A stretch of 33,416 bases of DNA from [Streptosporangium] indianense. GTDB lineage: Bacteria > Actinomycetota > Actinomycetes > Streptomycetales > Streptomycetaceae. The notes under the pieces are model-generated. The model saw nothing but the letters and a program-made list of their open reading frames with translations. It did not search any database and was not told the origin of the DNA. Made by a program: the position numbers and the translations under genes. Location of the stretch: positions 1 through 33,416 of the forward strand of contig NZ_JAKEIO010000085.1 of NCBI RefSeq assembly GCF_021474405.1. The letters run 5' to 3'. Positions 6,336 to 14,803 of this stretch are shown here, piece by piece; position 1 is the first letter of the stretch, and the number at the start of each line of letters is the position of its first letter.

Positions 6336-7217
6336 GCCGTTGCCTGGGCCGTCCCTGGGCCGCCCGAGGTCGCTCAGCAGTGGCCAATGACGACTAATGA
6401 CGACCACCAGGCCCACGAGCCCACCGCCCCTGACCAGCAAAAACCCAGCTCACCAAGATCCCCGACAACACCCAGGGCAAGAAGAAGTAGGTCCATAGCT
6501 GTAAGCCCCCGAGTTGACGATCGTTCACGGCGCGGGGCACTACCGCCCATCTCGCTGTGTGGTTCCCCAGTGATCTCGGGGACAGCCCCGACGACTACGG
6601 CTTGGAAGTCACAGCCAGCCATGACGGCACTGCCTGGTGTTGATCCGGCATCGCCCCGTCCGAGGGAACCGAGACGATTCCTCGCCCTCGTCTCCAGTGT
6701 CGGCAGTAGAAAGCCCGACCTGCCCAGACCGCTCGGCGAGGGGGCGTGCCATTCGCGTGTCAGATCGTGGGGGGGGACCACGGGGGCTGCGGGAGCGACC
6801 AGGGCGCCAGCACCACTCCAACACTGGTCAGCTCAGCAACCACCGCCAAAGAAGCCCGAGCTTCCCAAGTGGCGGTCTCAGCAAGGCCAGCGGACCATCG
6901 GTGCCGGTCCCGAGGGCATCTGTCCGAGGAGAGCGACCATTTCCAGGCTGCTTCAGGGCGAAGAGGTCACGAACCCCGATCGCCCGGCCAACGTTCTAGG
7001 CAAGGCCGCCGGCGTGCAGCTCACGGCCGCGGCCACGTTCACTGCGCGGAGCAGTCGATTGATCGGCCAGCGCTTGGGTCGACCTAATCGACCTGGGAGC
7101 CACATTGCCGCAGGTTGCTTACTCACGGCAGTCCGGCAACCCGCTCCGAGACCGCACGTAGGAGGCGGGGAACAGCCGGGAACCATAGCGAGAGCAACGT
7201 GGCAGCCGCCCAGAGCT
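6336..7217. other. 882-bp region without a supportable gene
   Basis: This is the gap between the convergent GIY-YIG and methyltransferase genes. Long open frames cross it, but they lack ribosome sites and read as Arg/Pro/Ser-rich shadow sequence. Two short stretches look protein-like and may be remnants: plus strand about 6516-6642 (AVWFPSDLGDSPDDYGLEVT) and 6440-6489, which ends QLTKIPDNTQGKKK. I cannot assign either to a family. Confidence 0.4.
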
Positions 7218-9206
7218 CTAGAACGTGTTGGCCCTCTGGACACAATAGGGTCGGAGCGGACAGTCGGTGCAGTAGGGCTCACTCTCACGACAGACAGTCA
7301 TGCCAATACGCCGTACCCCTGCCATTCGCAAGGGTGCGTCCTCACCTGCTCCTATGAGCCTCGCCAAATCCACACGGCCATCACTGAGCCGGTTGGACCG
7401 GTCCCCATTGCTGCCGTTGACGCGAGCAGCTACACGGAGCTGTCCTTGTCCGACGAGGAGAAGGTCCTCCCCTAGAAGGAGTCGGTACAAGGAAGTCTCA
7501 GCCCCCTTGAAGTCAACTCTTTCAGGTATCCCTAGAGGTTCTCTCCAGACGACTGACTTACCGACGAGTGGCCTCAGCCGCTCAAGAGAGATGACAATTC
7601 GGTCCGTAGGGGCCAAGTCCAGGAGCTTCGCGAACGTTGACCTCCTCAGTATTTTCTCCCCCTTGACTACATTCATTGCGTTGGCCAGTGCGGCGCCATC
7701 CATTTTCGAAGAAGAAAGGGCAGCTGCAATTGCGGCTTGGACAGGCCCCATCTCATCTCCGGGAAAATGGAACCAAGCGTCACCGTCACGCTGCTTTTCT
7801 GCCCATACCGTCAAAACATCGCGGACATCCAACCAATGAGCCCTCAATGGAGCGTTTGGCGCAACAGCCGCTGGAAGAGGGCGCAGGGCTTCTGCCGCAG
7901 CCTGCCCGAGCATGGGCGGCACAGCATTACCGATCTGCCGGAAGGCATCGCTGCGCACTCCCGCGAAGCGGAACCAGTCGGGAAAGGTCTGGATACGCGC
8001 AGCTTCTCGCACTGAGAGAGTCCGGTGCTGCTCCGGGTGGATATACCCGTATCCGTCCTTGGCGATGTGCGCCGTGATAGTCCGACTAAGGTCGTTCCAG
8101 TCGAGCCTCTTGTACTTGTCCTTGAAATGTTCGGTGCCGTATCGCCGCAAATGTGCAGGGATATCCCTGTACAGAGTGCGGGAGGTCATGCCCTCGAAAA
8201 TTTCCCGGTCGTCAGGCCGGACGTGCCGCGTCATGTGGTCGTATACGACTCCGTGAGATGCGTGCTCTCGCATTTGTTGCGCGAACGTTGGCAGACTGTC
8301 CGGCTCGCTGTAAGTGAGAGCACGACCGCCGGTTTCGCCCTCACCGATGGTCGGCAGATCGCCTATTGCGTCCCGCAGCGAAGTCCGCTTCTTCACCGAT
8401 TCCGGCCATTCAAGCCGATCGGTATCGTTGCGCGCCAGGAGGATGAGACGTTTGCGGTGTTGGGGTACTCCGTATGCCCAAGCGTCGACGAGGCGAACCT
8501 GGGTGACGTAACCCTCCTGCTGCAGCTTGTCCTCGATCGTGCGCGTAACGAAGAAGTCATCCCCGAGTCCCATATCTGGGACGTTCTCCATCAGAACGGC
8601 CCGGGGCCTGAGCGCCAGAACGATGTCGAGGTAAGCAACCCACAGTTCCTTGCGCCGGTCGTAAGGATCCCTGCCGTGCTTCTGCACCAGACTGCGGATC
8701 TTACTGCGTCCGGCTCTACTGAACGGCTGGCACGGAGGACCGCCAGCTACAAGGTCGATGCTGGCCGGCTGAAGCAGCTTGACCAGCCGCTCCCGGTGCT
8801 CGGGGTTACCCAGGTCCAAGTGGAGGCTCAAGCCAGGGAAATTGGCAGCATGAGTCTCTAGTGCTCGTGCGTCAGCATCGACCGCTGCCGCCACCTGCCA
8901 GCCAGCCTGCTTGAGGCCGAGACTGAGGCCACCTGCACCGGAGAAAAGGTCAACGGCCAGGGGACGGTGGTCGCCGTGCTCCGCAAGCCAGTTCGTGAAG
9001 GTCTCAGGTGTACAGCTGTTCTCGTGCGGATCGAGCTTGAGGTAGTCGCTCCGCTCGAGAGGCACACCGTAGTGACCCCCCACTGTCCAACCTCCATTTG
9101 ACGACAACAACGAGCACCAGGAGACCATACATCCCCCCAGACAGGCAAGGTCTCCTAGCTTCCTGACCTGGGCTTCCTTCCGTCCGTGGCAGAACAGACG
9201 TGCCAC
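7218..9206 (-). CDS. Dcm-type DNA cytosine-5 methyltransferase fused to EndoIII-like Fe-S domain
   Basis: Residues 83-440 are a complete C5 methyltransferase: motif I DLFSGAGGLSLGL (86-98), catalytic PCQ (158-160), ENVP (207-210), QHRKR (249-253) and RQIGNAVPP (423-431). The target-recognition region lies between 253 and 420. Residues ~455-662 are extra. They end in CRESEPYCTDCPLRPYC with Cys 639, 646, 649 and 655, the exact C-X6-C-X2-C-X5-C iron-sulfur spacing of endonuclease III/MutY. Just before this, GEDLLLVGQGQLRVAARV aligns with the G-E-x4-VD-T-x-V-x-R-V segment, placing Gly586 where the catalytic Asp should be; Lys567 may match the Lys position. The start is GTG 9206, with an ATG at 9128 (GGGGGG upstream) as a good alternative. 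It is the last gene of the operon, 28 nt after AIPR. Confidence 0.9.
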   Translation of the reverse strand: MARLFCHGRKEAQVRKLGDLACLGGCMVSWCSLLSSNGGWTVGGHYGVPLERSDYLKLDPHENSCTPETFTNWLAEHGDHRPLAVDLFSGAGGLSLGLKQAGWQVAAAVDADARALETHAANFPGLSLHLDLGNPEHRERLVKLLQPASIDLVAGGPPCQPFSRAGRSKIRSLVQKHGRDPYDRRKELWVAYLDIVLALRPRAVLMENVPDMGLGDDFFVTRTIEDKLQQEGYVTQVRLVDAWAYGVPQHRKRLILLARNDTDRLEWPESVKKRTSLRDAIGDLPTIGEGETGGRALTYSEPDSLPTFAQQMREHASHGVVYDHMTRHVRPDDREIFEGMTSRTLYRDIPAHLRRYGTEHFKDKYKRLDWNDLSRTITAHIAKDGYGYIHPEQHRTLSVREAARIQTFPDWFRFAGVRSDAFRQIGNAVPPMLGQAAAEALRPLPAAVAPNAPLRAHWLDVRDVLTVWAEKQRDGDAWFHFPGDEMGPVQAAIAAALSSSKMDGAALANAMNVVKGEKILRRSTFAKLLDLAPTDRIVISLERLRPLVGKSVVWREPLGIPERVDFKGAETSLYRLLLGEDLLLVGQGQLRVAARVNGSNGDRSNRLSDGRVDLARLIGAGEDAPLRMAGVRRIGMTVCRESEPYCTDCPLRPYCVQRANTF

Positions 9207-9234
9207 CCCACTCGGGTCCTCTTCAGACGGCCCG

Positions 9235-10962
9235 TTAGGAGCGCGGGCCCCAGTCCACCGCGCGGACCGTGTCCCAACATTGGGACTTCTTGCACCACTC
9301 GGTGACGTTTCCCGAGCCCGGGGCAGCCACCAGCAGCGGTCGTACGATGTCTACCGCCAGTTCAGGCACGAGGTCATCGACCCATTGAGGAAGGGCCTGT
9401 GCACGCCAGATACCGTCCAGATCAACCTGGTTGCGATACCGGTCGATCAAGAGAGCCACTGCGTAGGCGGTGGTCGGTCCCAAGTAGCCGCCCAGTCTCA
9501 TCTTCTGGATCGCCTTGCGGGTGTGCTCAAAGAGAATGCGCTTGGCCACCAAGTGCTTGAAATGGCCAGCGTCAGGCGAGCCCTCGAAGCAGTCGACGAC
9601 ATCCGTCGTCCAAATTCGGAAGCACTTCTCCGCTCCCAAACACACGTCGTGTGGGCGCCCCAGGTAGGTGAGCTCGTACTTGGCCAGATCTGTCTTGCCG
9701 AACTTCTTAGCCAGCGGGTACTCGCGCGTGAACCTCGACTTCTCTGCCTGCTTCTCTAGGGCGCTCAGGTCCACCTGGTACTGTCCGCGGACACGTTCGT
9801 AGTACCAGCGAGACTGACGTGTGCTGCCCTCCGGGGCTGGCGCCCAGATCGACCGTGACAGTGCCTGCAGCCTGCGATGGTAAGGGCTGTTGGCTTGGAG
9901 ATCGGCTTCCTTGATTGCGTTTTGAGAGTTGGCGAAGCGCGAGATGTTCGGGACGAGCTCGTCCAGCATCTCCTGCCGAACGACGGTGATTTTCGCCGGC
10001 ACTCTGACCTGAGAAAGGTCGACACCCTTCTGCATCATGTGGTGAAGAGAAGCTGTGGTCTGTCCTCCATTGACGATCTGGAGGTCGACCAGTCGGGTCA
10101 GTAGCAACCCGCCGCCCGGCACCGCCGCTGTGTCCGCAGTGGTCACAGTAGCGGACACACCGTTGTTGTACGCGAGGAAGCGTCCGGGCTCCTGGCGCAC
10201 TGTTTCACTGATGCCTTTGTTGACCTTGCCACGGGCCTGTAGATACGCGCGAACGTTGCGTTGGAGCAGACGGCCACCGTGCTCCTTGTAGAGGTCAGCC
10301 AGTAGTTGGCCCGGCAAGACCGTCAGGAGGCAGTCGAAGTCTGCGTCACCCGGCGCATTCAGGCATGGGAGGGGCTCGGCGAGCTCGATCACGGTCTCTT
10401 CCTCACGACGCCCAGAGGAAGCGAGCCGGTGCAGCCGGACGATGTCCCACAACTCATAGGTGCAACGCAGCCCTTCCGTCTCCCCCGGAGGCATCGACTC
10501 CACGGTAAGGCGGGCGTCTGTGAAGAGGAATATGCGAACACGGTTGATGTCTGACCAAGCCTCGTGAATTCTCTGTGCCATCGAATAGACGGGGTCAGTC
10601 TCATCCATTTCCAGATGGAATCCCTTACGGCACCTCTCCACGAAGATCTGAGCCCGGCGCAGGGCACGCTGGACATCGGCTTTATGAATCGTCTGGGCTT
10701 TCCATCCATGCTCCGCCGTGACGATGTCCAGGACCGATCCGCTATCGTTTAGCGCATATCCATACACCTCAGCCGTACTGCGGCCGAGCTGCTTCCGGCA
10801 GTAGCAGGGCTCGATGTCCTCCAAGACTCCGTCCTCGACGAGATACTCGCGGAAGACATCGACGAAAGCACCGTTGAACCTCGTGCCCACGGGAGAATCC
10901 GTGCGCGCTCGCGCGTCCTCATAGAGATACTCCGCGAACTCCGTGAGCTCGTTCTCGCTCAA
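9235..10962 (-). CDS. AIPR (abortive infection phage resistance) family protein
   Basis: The 575-aa product carries the AIPR core: NVRAYLQARGKVNKGISETV (236-255), FLAYNNGVS (262-270), LQIVNGGQTTASLHHM (294-309), and ISRFANSQNAIKEADLQANS (340-359). These are the family's most conserved blocks. The start is TTG at 10962, overlapping the upstream stop as TTGA and preceded by an excellent GGGGAGGGGGA site. The family is named for an abortive-infection phage resistance protein; its biochemical activity is not settled. Position inside a GHKL/Z1/nuclease/methylase operon with 4-nt coupling indicates it is a component of the same system, probably at the recognition or effector stage. Confidence 0.88.
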   Translation of the reverse strand: MSENELTEFAEYLYEDARARTDSPVGTRFNGAFVDVFREYLVEDGVLEDIEPCYCRKQLGRSTAEVYGYALNDSGSVLDIVTAEHGWKAQTIHKADVQRALRRAQIFVERCRKGFHLEMDETDPVYSMAQRIHEAWSDINRVRIFLFTDARLTVESMPPGETEGLRCTYELWDIVRLHRLASSGRREEETVIELAEPLPCLNAPGDADFDCLLTVLPGQLLADLYKEHGGRLLQRNVRAYLQARGKVNKGISETVRQEPGRFLAYNNGVSATVTTADTAAVPGGGLLLTRLVDLQIVNGGQTTASLHHMMQKGVDLSQVRVPAKITVVRQEMLDELVPNISRFANSQNAIKEADLQANSPYHRRLQALSRSIWAPAPEGSTRQSRWYYERVRGQYQVDLSALEKQAEKSRFTREYPLAKKFGKTDLAKYELTYLGRPHDVCLGAEKCFRIWTTDVVDCFEGSPDAGHFKHLVAKRILFEHTRKAIQKMRLGGYLGPTTAYAVALLIDRYRNQVDLDGIWRAQALPQWVDDLVPELAVDIVRPLLVAAPGSGNVTEWCKKSQCWDTVRAVDWGPRS

Positions 10963-11969
10963 CCGTCCCCCTCCCCAGGGTGGTGCACACCGGTGCCCAG
11001 CACGGCCAGCACCTGAGACTCCCCGACCAAGGCCTGCCCGCAGGCACCAAGGTCCAGATCGTACGACAGGCTGGATATGCCCTCAGGTAGCAGGTGTGGC
11101 ACCAGCCTCGGGAAAGTTTCGGTGACCCGGTAACACCGTCGCGCTTCCAACTGCCAGCGCTCGCCCTCGTAGTGACTGCGATGCACATCGAACCAGCCGG
11201 CCTCGACAAGGCAGTTCTCTAGTACCGCCTCTTGCCCTTCAACGCTGGGGTGGGCCCGCAGCTCATCGACGAGATCACACAAACTCGACCCCGCCTGATC
11301 GCTGCGCAGTTGCTGGTGCACGAGCGCCAGGTAGTCGAGCGAGCCCTCATCCAGCTGCTCCTCTCCATGGATGCGGCACCGCAGGGGGTTGTTGCCGCGG
11401 TCACCAGACACCGTCTTGACTTCCAGGCCCCACGCCCCCCAGGCAAAGTCCCGCACTCCGCCCGCTGGCCCCAACCATCTCGAAACGGCGTCCCGACCAC
11501 AGGCAGGGAGAACTACGTCCCGCAGGACCAGTAGCTCACCAAAGAGACCGATCCTGGCCTCGGGCCTCAGCACGCCTCCCAATCCCCGGCCCAGCACCCG
11601 CTGCCAGGAGGCGATCCTGCGCACCACTGCCGCAGCGGGGGCGACTGACGTGCGCTCAAGGTGATCGACGAGGTCGGCAAGCAGGGTGCAGAAGATGTGC
11701 GCGTCCGTGGTCGGCTGCGCCACGACTTCTACGTACCCCTCCCGAAACGAGCAGGTCAAACCATTGGCCATGACGAGCTGTCTGTTCCCTAGCCGCTCGC
11801 CGCTCGCGATCACCAGGGCGCGCTCTCGCCCGGGAAACCGCACTTCGAGGAAGACGTCGAGGGGGTGGTTGGGTAGCAGCCGACGCCTTGAACTGCCGTG
11901 GGACGCGGCCCGGGCTTGCTCGATAGCGGTGAAGGACTCGGCTACATTCTGGGGAGTTACCCGCGTCAC
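10959..11969 (-). CDS. DUF4420-type PD-(D/E)XK nuclease-fold protein
   Basis: The protein is 336 aa. A restriction-endonuclease fold is indicated by GLFGELLVLRDVVLP (Glu145), then GGVRDFAWGAWGLEVKTVSG, in which Asp174 and the Glu183-x-Lys185 pair form the D...ExK metal site. The N-terminal ~110 residues are a beta-rich module and the C-terminal third lacks known motifs, matching the overall length of the DUF4420 family. The GTG at 11969 overlaps the Z1 stop as GTGA, and the stop overlaps the AIPR start, so it is translationally coupled on both sides. It is the most likely DNA-cutting component of the operon. All three metal-site residues are present, suggesting it is active. Confidence 0.85.
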   Translation of the reverse strand: MTRVTPQNVAESFTAIEQARAASHGSSRRRLLPNHPLDVFLEVRFPGRERALVIASGERLGNRQLVMANGLTCSFREGYVEVVAQPTTDAHIFCTLLADLVDHLERTSVAPAAAVVRRIASWQRVLGRGLGGVLRPEARIGLFGELLVLRDVVLPACGRDAVSRWLGPAGGVRDFAWGAWGLEVKTVSGDRGNNPLRCRIHGEEQLDEGSLDYLALVHQQLRSDQAGSSLCDLVDELRAHPSVEGQEAVLENCLVEAGWFDVHRSHYEGERWQLEARRCYRVTETFPRLVPHLLPEGISSLSYDLDLGACGQALVGESQVLAVLGTGVHHPGEGDG

Positions 11970-14803
11970 TCCTCGCCCTCCTCGGGATCGTCGCCCGCTC
12001 CGGTAAGCATTTTCTGCAGCTCCCGCAGATAGATGTCGTTGACCCGGTAGCGCTTTGGTCGTGCAGTGGTGGAGACCGGCAGGGACAGTGCATAGCCCAC
12101 TAGGGGAAGTCCCTTGGGCCGGACTCCGTCGACCTGGTCGCCTGGGTCCACTGGATAGACGAGGAGAAGACCCTCAGCCGGGTCCCTGCGGCTGCGGATC
12201 GCATGGCCACTAGCCCGCGAGGCCGCCCTACCGGTCGCCCCTTCCTTACTCTCCGCTCCGCTTGCCAGCTGCCGGTAGGCCTCAACCGGCAGACCGATAG
12301 CTTCATGGACCGGACTCACCAGCACACCCACCTGGTAGTCCGTGCCCGCAGCGATGGTCTCCTGAAGGCCTGCCAGCTTGCGCTTGACCATGCGCAGTTC
12401 CCGGCCGTCGAGCGTGAAAGTGCCAGGCGCATTGCCGGTCGTCACCGCGACGGTCCACCTGATCAGCTCACCGCGGCTGTTCTGCTGAGAGATGTAGTCG
12501 ACGAGAGTCTGCGGGTTGGCCTGCAGGGTGCGGGGAGAGGCAGCGAACCCATCAAGGAACTGCACCACGGCCGAAGCAGGCACGCCTTGGCGGAAGAAGC
12601 CTTGCGCACCGCGCCGCAATGGTTGAGGCACTTCGTCGCAGCCTTCCACCGCGGCCACCAGCCGCTCCAAGCGCGCATGGTTGTCCCGCAGAGCCTGTTC
12701 ATTGGTGCGCATGTAGAGGGTCTCCGGCCGTTGTCCGGAGGAGCAAAGCGACACTGAGGTGGAGTTGCGCATCTTGGCCGCTGCGGTGACTTGCAGGTGT
12801 TCGTAGCCGTCTTGCACACGCATTCCCACGTCCTCCGGCGTACGGCCGGTCTCAGCCAGGTAGGACACAAGGTCCATCAATTCGCGGCTGGCGCGAGTCA
12901 CGTGGACATAGGAGTCCACCAGCTCCTTGGTTGTGTAGAGCCGGGTGACGTCCAGATAGCCGGGCCGGTAACCGAACCAGCGCCCCATCTGCATGAGCGT
13001 GTCGTAGGTCTTGGACGTCCTCAAGTAGTAGGAAACCGTGAGCCCCTCCAGGGTCAGGCCCCTGGAGAGCTTGTCACCGCCGACCGCAACCACGGTCGCC
13101 GGCGTGCTTGCCTCGTATTCCAAGACGTCGGCGGCATCACCGTTGATGGTCTTCACTCCAGCGGCGCACTCGGAGAGAACACCAGCGATCAACGACTCAA
13201 CCTGCTCCCAGGTGACCGGCTCACCTATCAGCCCGGGAAGGTCGCTGCGCTCGGAGAGCTCCGTGTACGTGGGAACGAAGTCGTTCTCCCACAACTCCCT
13301 CAGACGCAGCCGGAGTGCGGATCCAGCAGCCCCCCGGTCCCCCCAAAGGTTGTCCATACCCGTGAAATGGTCCGTCAGCTGCCGGGCTACCGCGAACTGA
13401 ACCGCTTTGTACCGGGTGACATGCACGAGCATCGTGTTGTGGCCGGACCGACTGCCCAGATACTCGGTCCGGGCTTTGCGTACCGCTGTCGCCAACACAA
13501 ACGAATCCAGTGCCTGACGCAGGGAGTTGGGCAGCAACCGGTGGGGCTGATGCTCCTTGCCGTGGCCGTCAGGTACCCACAGCGCCTCGTCCGCCACGGC
13601 CCGAATGACGGGCAGCGGCTCGCGGATAACGTCTGCCGACGCGTCGTCCAAGCCGAATACTATTTCAGGACCGCAGTAATTGGTCGGCGGACGTAGCGCC
13701 ACCATGAAATTGCGGGGAAATAGATCATCCCGATAGTCGGGGTGATCGGTCCGGTCGTCTATGAAGATGTTCGCAAAGGGCGTGGCTGTGTACCCTACGT
13801 ACGCGCGCTTCTCGAATAGGTTCAACAGGTCGCGGATACACTGGTTTATCCGCGTCGGATCGTGCTCCGAGTCGCTGGCGCTCTTTCCGCGCCGCGGCTT
13901 TCGGGTGTCCACCGACGCATAGTCAGCCTCGTCGTCGATCAAGAGAAGCGGCAGGTCCTTAATGAGCCGGCGGCCATCTTCCTGCGCGGCTGTGAAGTTC
14001 CCCAGCCAGTCTTTCAGGTTTTCCAGGATGCGGGCATTCTTCTTTACAACGGCCAGCAGGCGAACACGACGCGGATCTACGGGCGTGCTCTCAAAGACAC
14101 TCGCACTGAAGTCCTTGTCCCGCGTCGTGATCGACAGACACAACGGCGGGTTTTTCATGCTCAGGTTCCCGACCCCAATGTAGGTCGAATCGTCAGTCTG
14201 TTGGCGTGTGAAGCGGCTGTTGAAACCGAGGAACTCCAAGTCCAACCTGGCCTGTGTCTGGTGACGGAGGCTCTCGTGTGCGCCGGTGAGAACGACGACA
14301 ACCTGGTAGCCAGCATCGACAGCCTTACAGATGAGGCCGGTGTAGTTCGCCGTCTTGCCCGACTGCACCTGTCCGTAGGTCAGGCCCTTCACCGACCATT
14401 CACCCGGACGCTCAGGGCTCTCAAGCAAAGAGAGCACTGTATTCGTGGAATCGCTGAGCGCCTCCACCGTGGGCGGCTTCCATCCCGAACGATGCGTCAG
14501 CCATGTCCTGTACCGATCCCAGTATGCCCACTCGATCTTTTCTTGACGGTCCGACAGCCAGGGCTGGTGATCGTACGGGTCTTCGATATGGACCGCAGGG
14601 GGCACCCACACGTCAAATCGAGCCTCCAGCTCCCGAGCGATCCGCTCTGCGGAGACGTCCTTCCCCGTCGCGGCCAACATGGTCCGGACTGTCTCCGCGA
14701 TACTTCTGAGTGTTTCCGGCGTACGGTTCGGCTTCTCCGTCTCCAGCAGCATCGCCTCAGCCATACGTAGAGCGAGGGTCATAGGATCGCTACTCAACGT
14801 CAT
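11966..14803 (-). CDS. Z1 domain superfamily-II helicase/ATPase, 945 aa
   Basis: Walker A is GQVQSGKTANYTG (144-156). Motif II is LLIDDEADYASVD (287-299) with a DEAD box. Motif III is YVGYTATPFANI (335-346). The C-terminal RecA-like lobe shows GGDKLSRGLTLEGL (575-588) and QMGRWFGYR (605-613) with the arginine finger. This order and the Q-S-GKT Walker form identify the Z1 family. An N-terminal ~110-residue helical part precedes the motor, and ~300 residues follow it. The ATG at 14803 overlaps the GHKL stop as ATGA. Z1 proteins are predicted DNA translocases or helicases in restriction-type loci with MutL-like ATPases. It is the motor subunit of this system. Confidence 0.93.
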   Translation of the reverse strand: MTLSSDPMTLALRMAEAMLLETEKPNRTPETLRSIAETVRTMLAATGKDVSAERIARELEARFDVWVPPAVHIEDPYDHQPWLSDRQEKIEWAYWDRYRTWLTHRSGWKPPTVEALSDSTNTVLSLLESPERPGEWSVKGLTYGQVQSGKTANYTGLICKAVDAGYQVVVVLTGAHESLRHQTQARLDLEFLGFNSRFTRQQTDDSTYIGVGNLSMKNPPLCLSITTRDKDFSASVFESTPVDPRRVRLLAVVKKNARILENLKDWLGNFTAAQEDGRRLIKDLPLLLIDDEADYASVDTRKPRRGKSASDSEHDPTRINQCIRDLLNLFEKRAYVGYTATPFANIFIDDRTDHPDYRDDLFPRNFMVALRPPTNYCGPEIVFGLDDASADVIREPLPVIRAVADEALWVPDGHGKEHQPHRLLPNSLRQALDSFVLATAVRKARTEYLGSRSGHNTMLVHVTRYKAVQFAVARQLTDHFTGMDNLWGDRGAAGSALRLRLRELWENDFVPTYTELSERSDLPGLIGEPVTWEQVESLIAGVLSECAAGVKTINGDAADVLEYEASTPATVVAVGGDKLSRGLTLEGLTVSYYLRTSKTYDTLMQMGRWFGYRPGYLDVTRLYTTKELVDSYVHVTRASRELMDLVSYLAETGRTPEDVGMRVQDGYEHLQVTAAAKMRNSTSVSLCSSGQRPETLYMRTNEQALRDNHARLERLVAAVEGCDEVPQPLRRGAQGFFRQGVPASAVVQFLDGFAASPRTLQANPQTLVDYISQQNSRGELIRWTVAVTTGNAPGTFTLDGRELRMVKRKLAGLQETIAAGTDYQVGVLVSPVHEAIGLPVEAYRQLASGAESKEGATGRAASRASGHAIRSRRDPAEGLLLVYPVDPGDQVDGVRPKGLPLVGYALSLPVSTTARPKRYRVNDIYLRELQKMLTGAGDDPEEGEE

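Noticed and set aside
8025..8861. 278-codon plus-strand frame inside the methyltransferase gene
   Set aside because: It is antisense to the conserved motif region of the methylase and has no recognisable domain.
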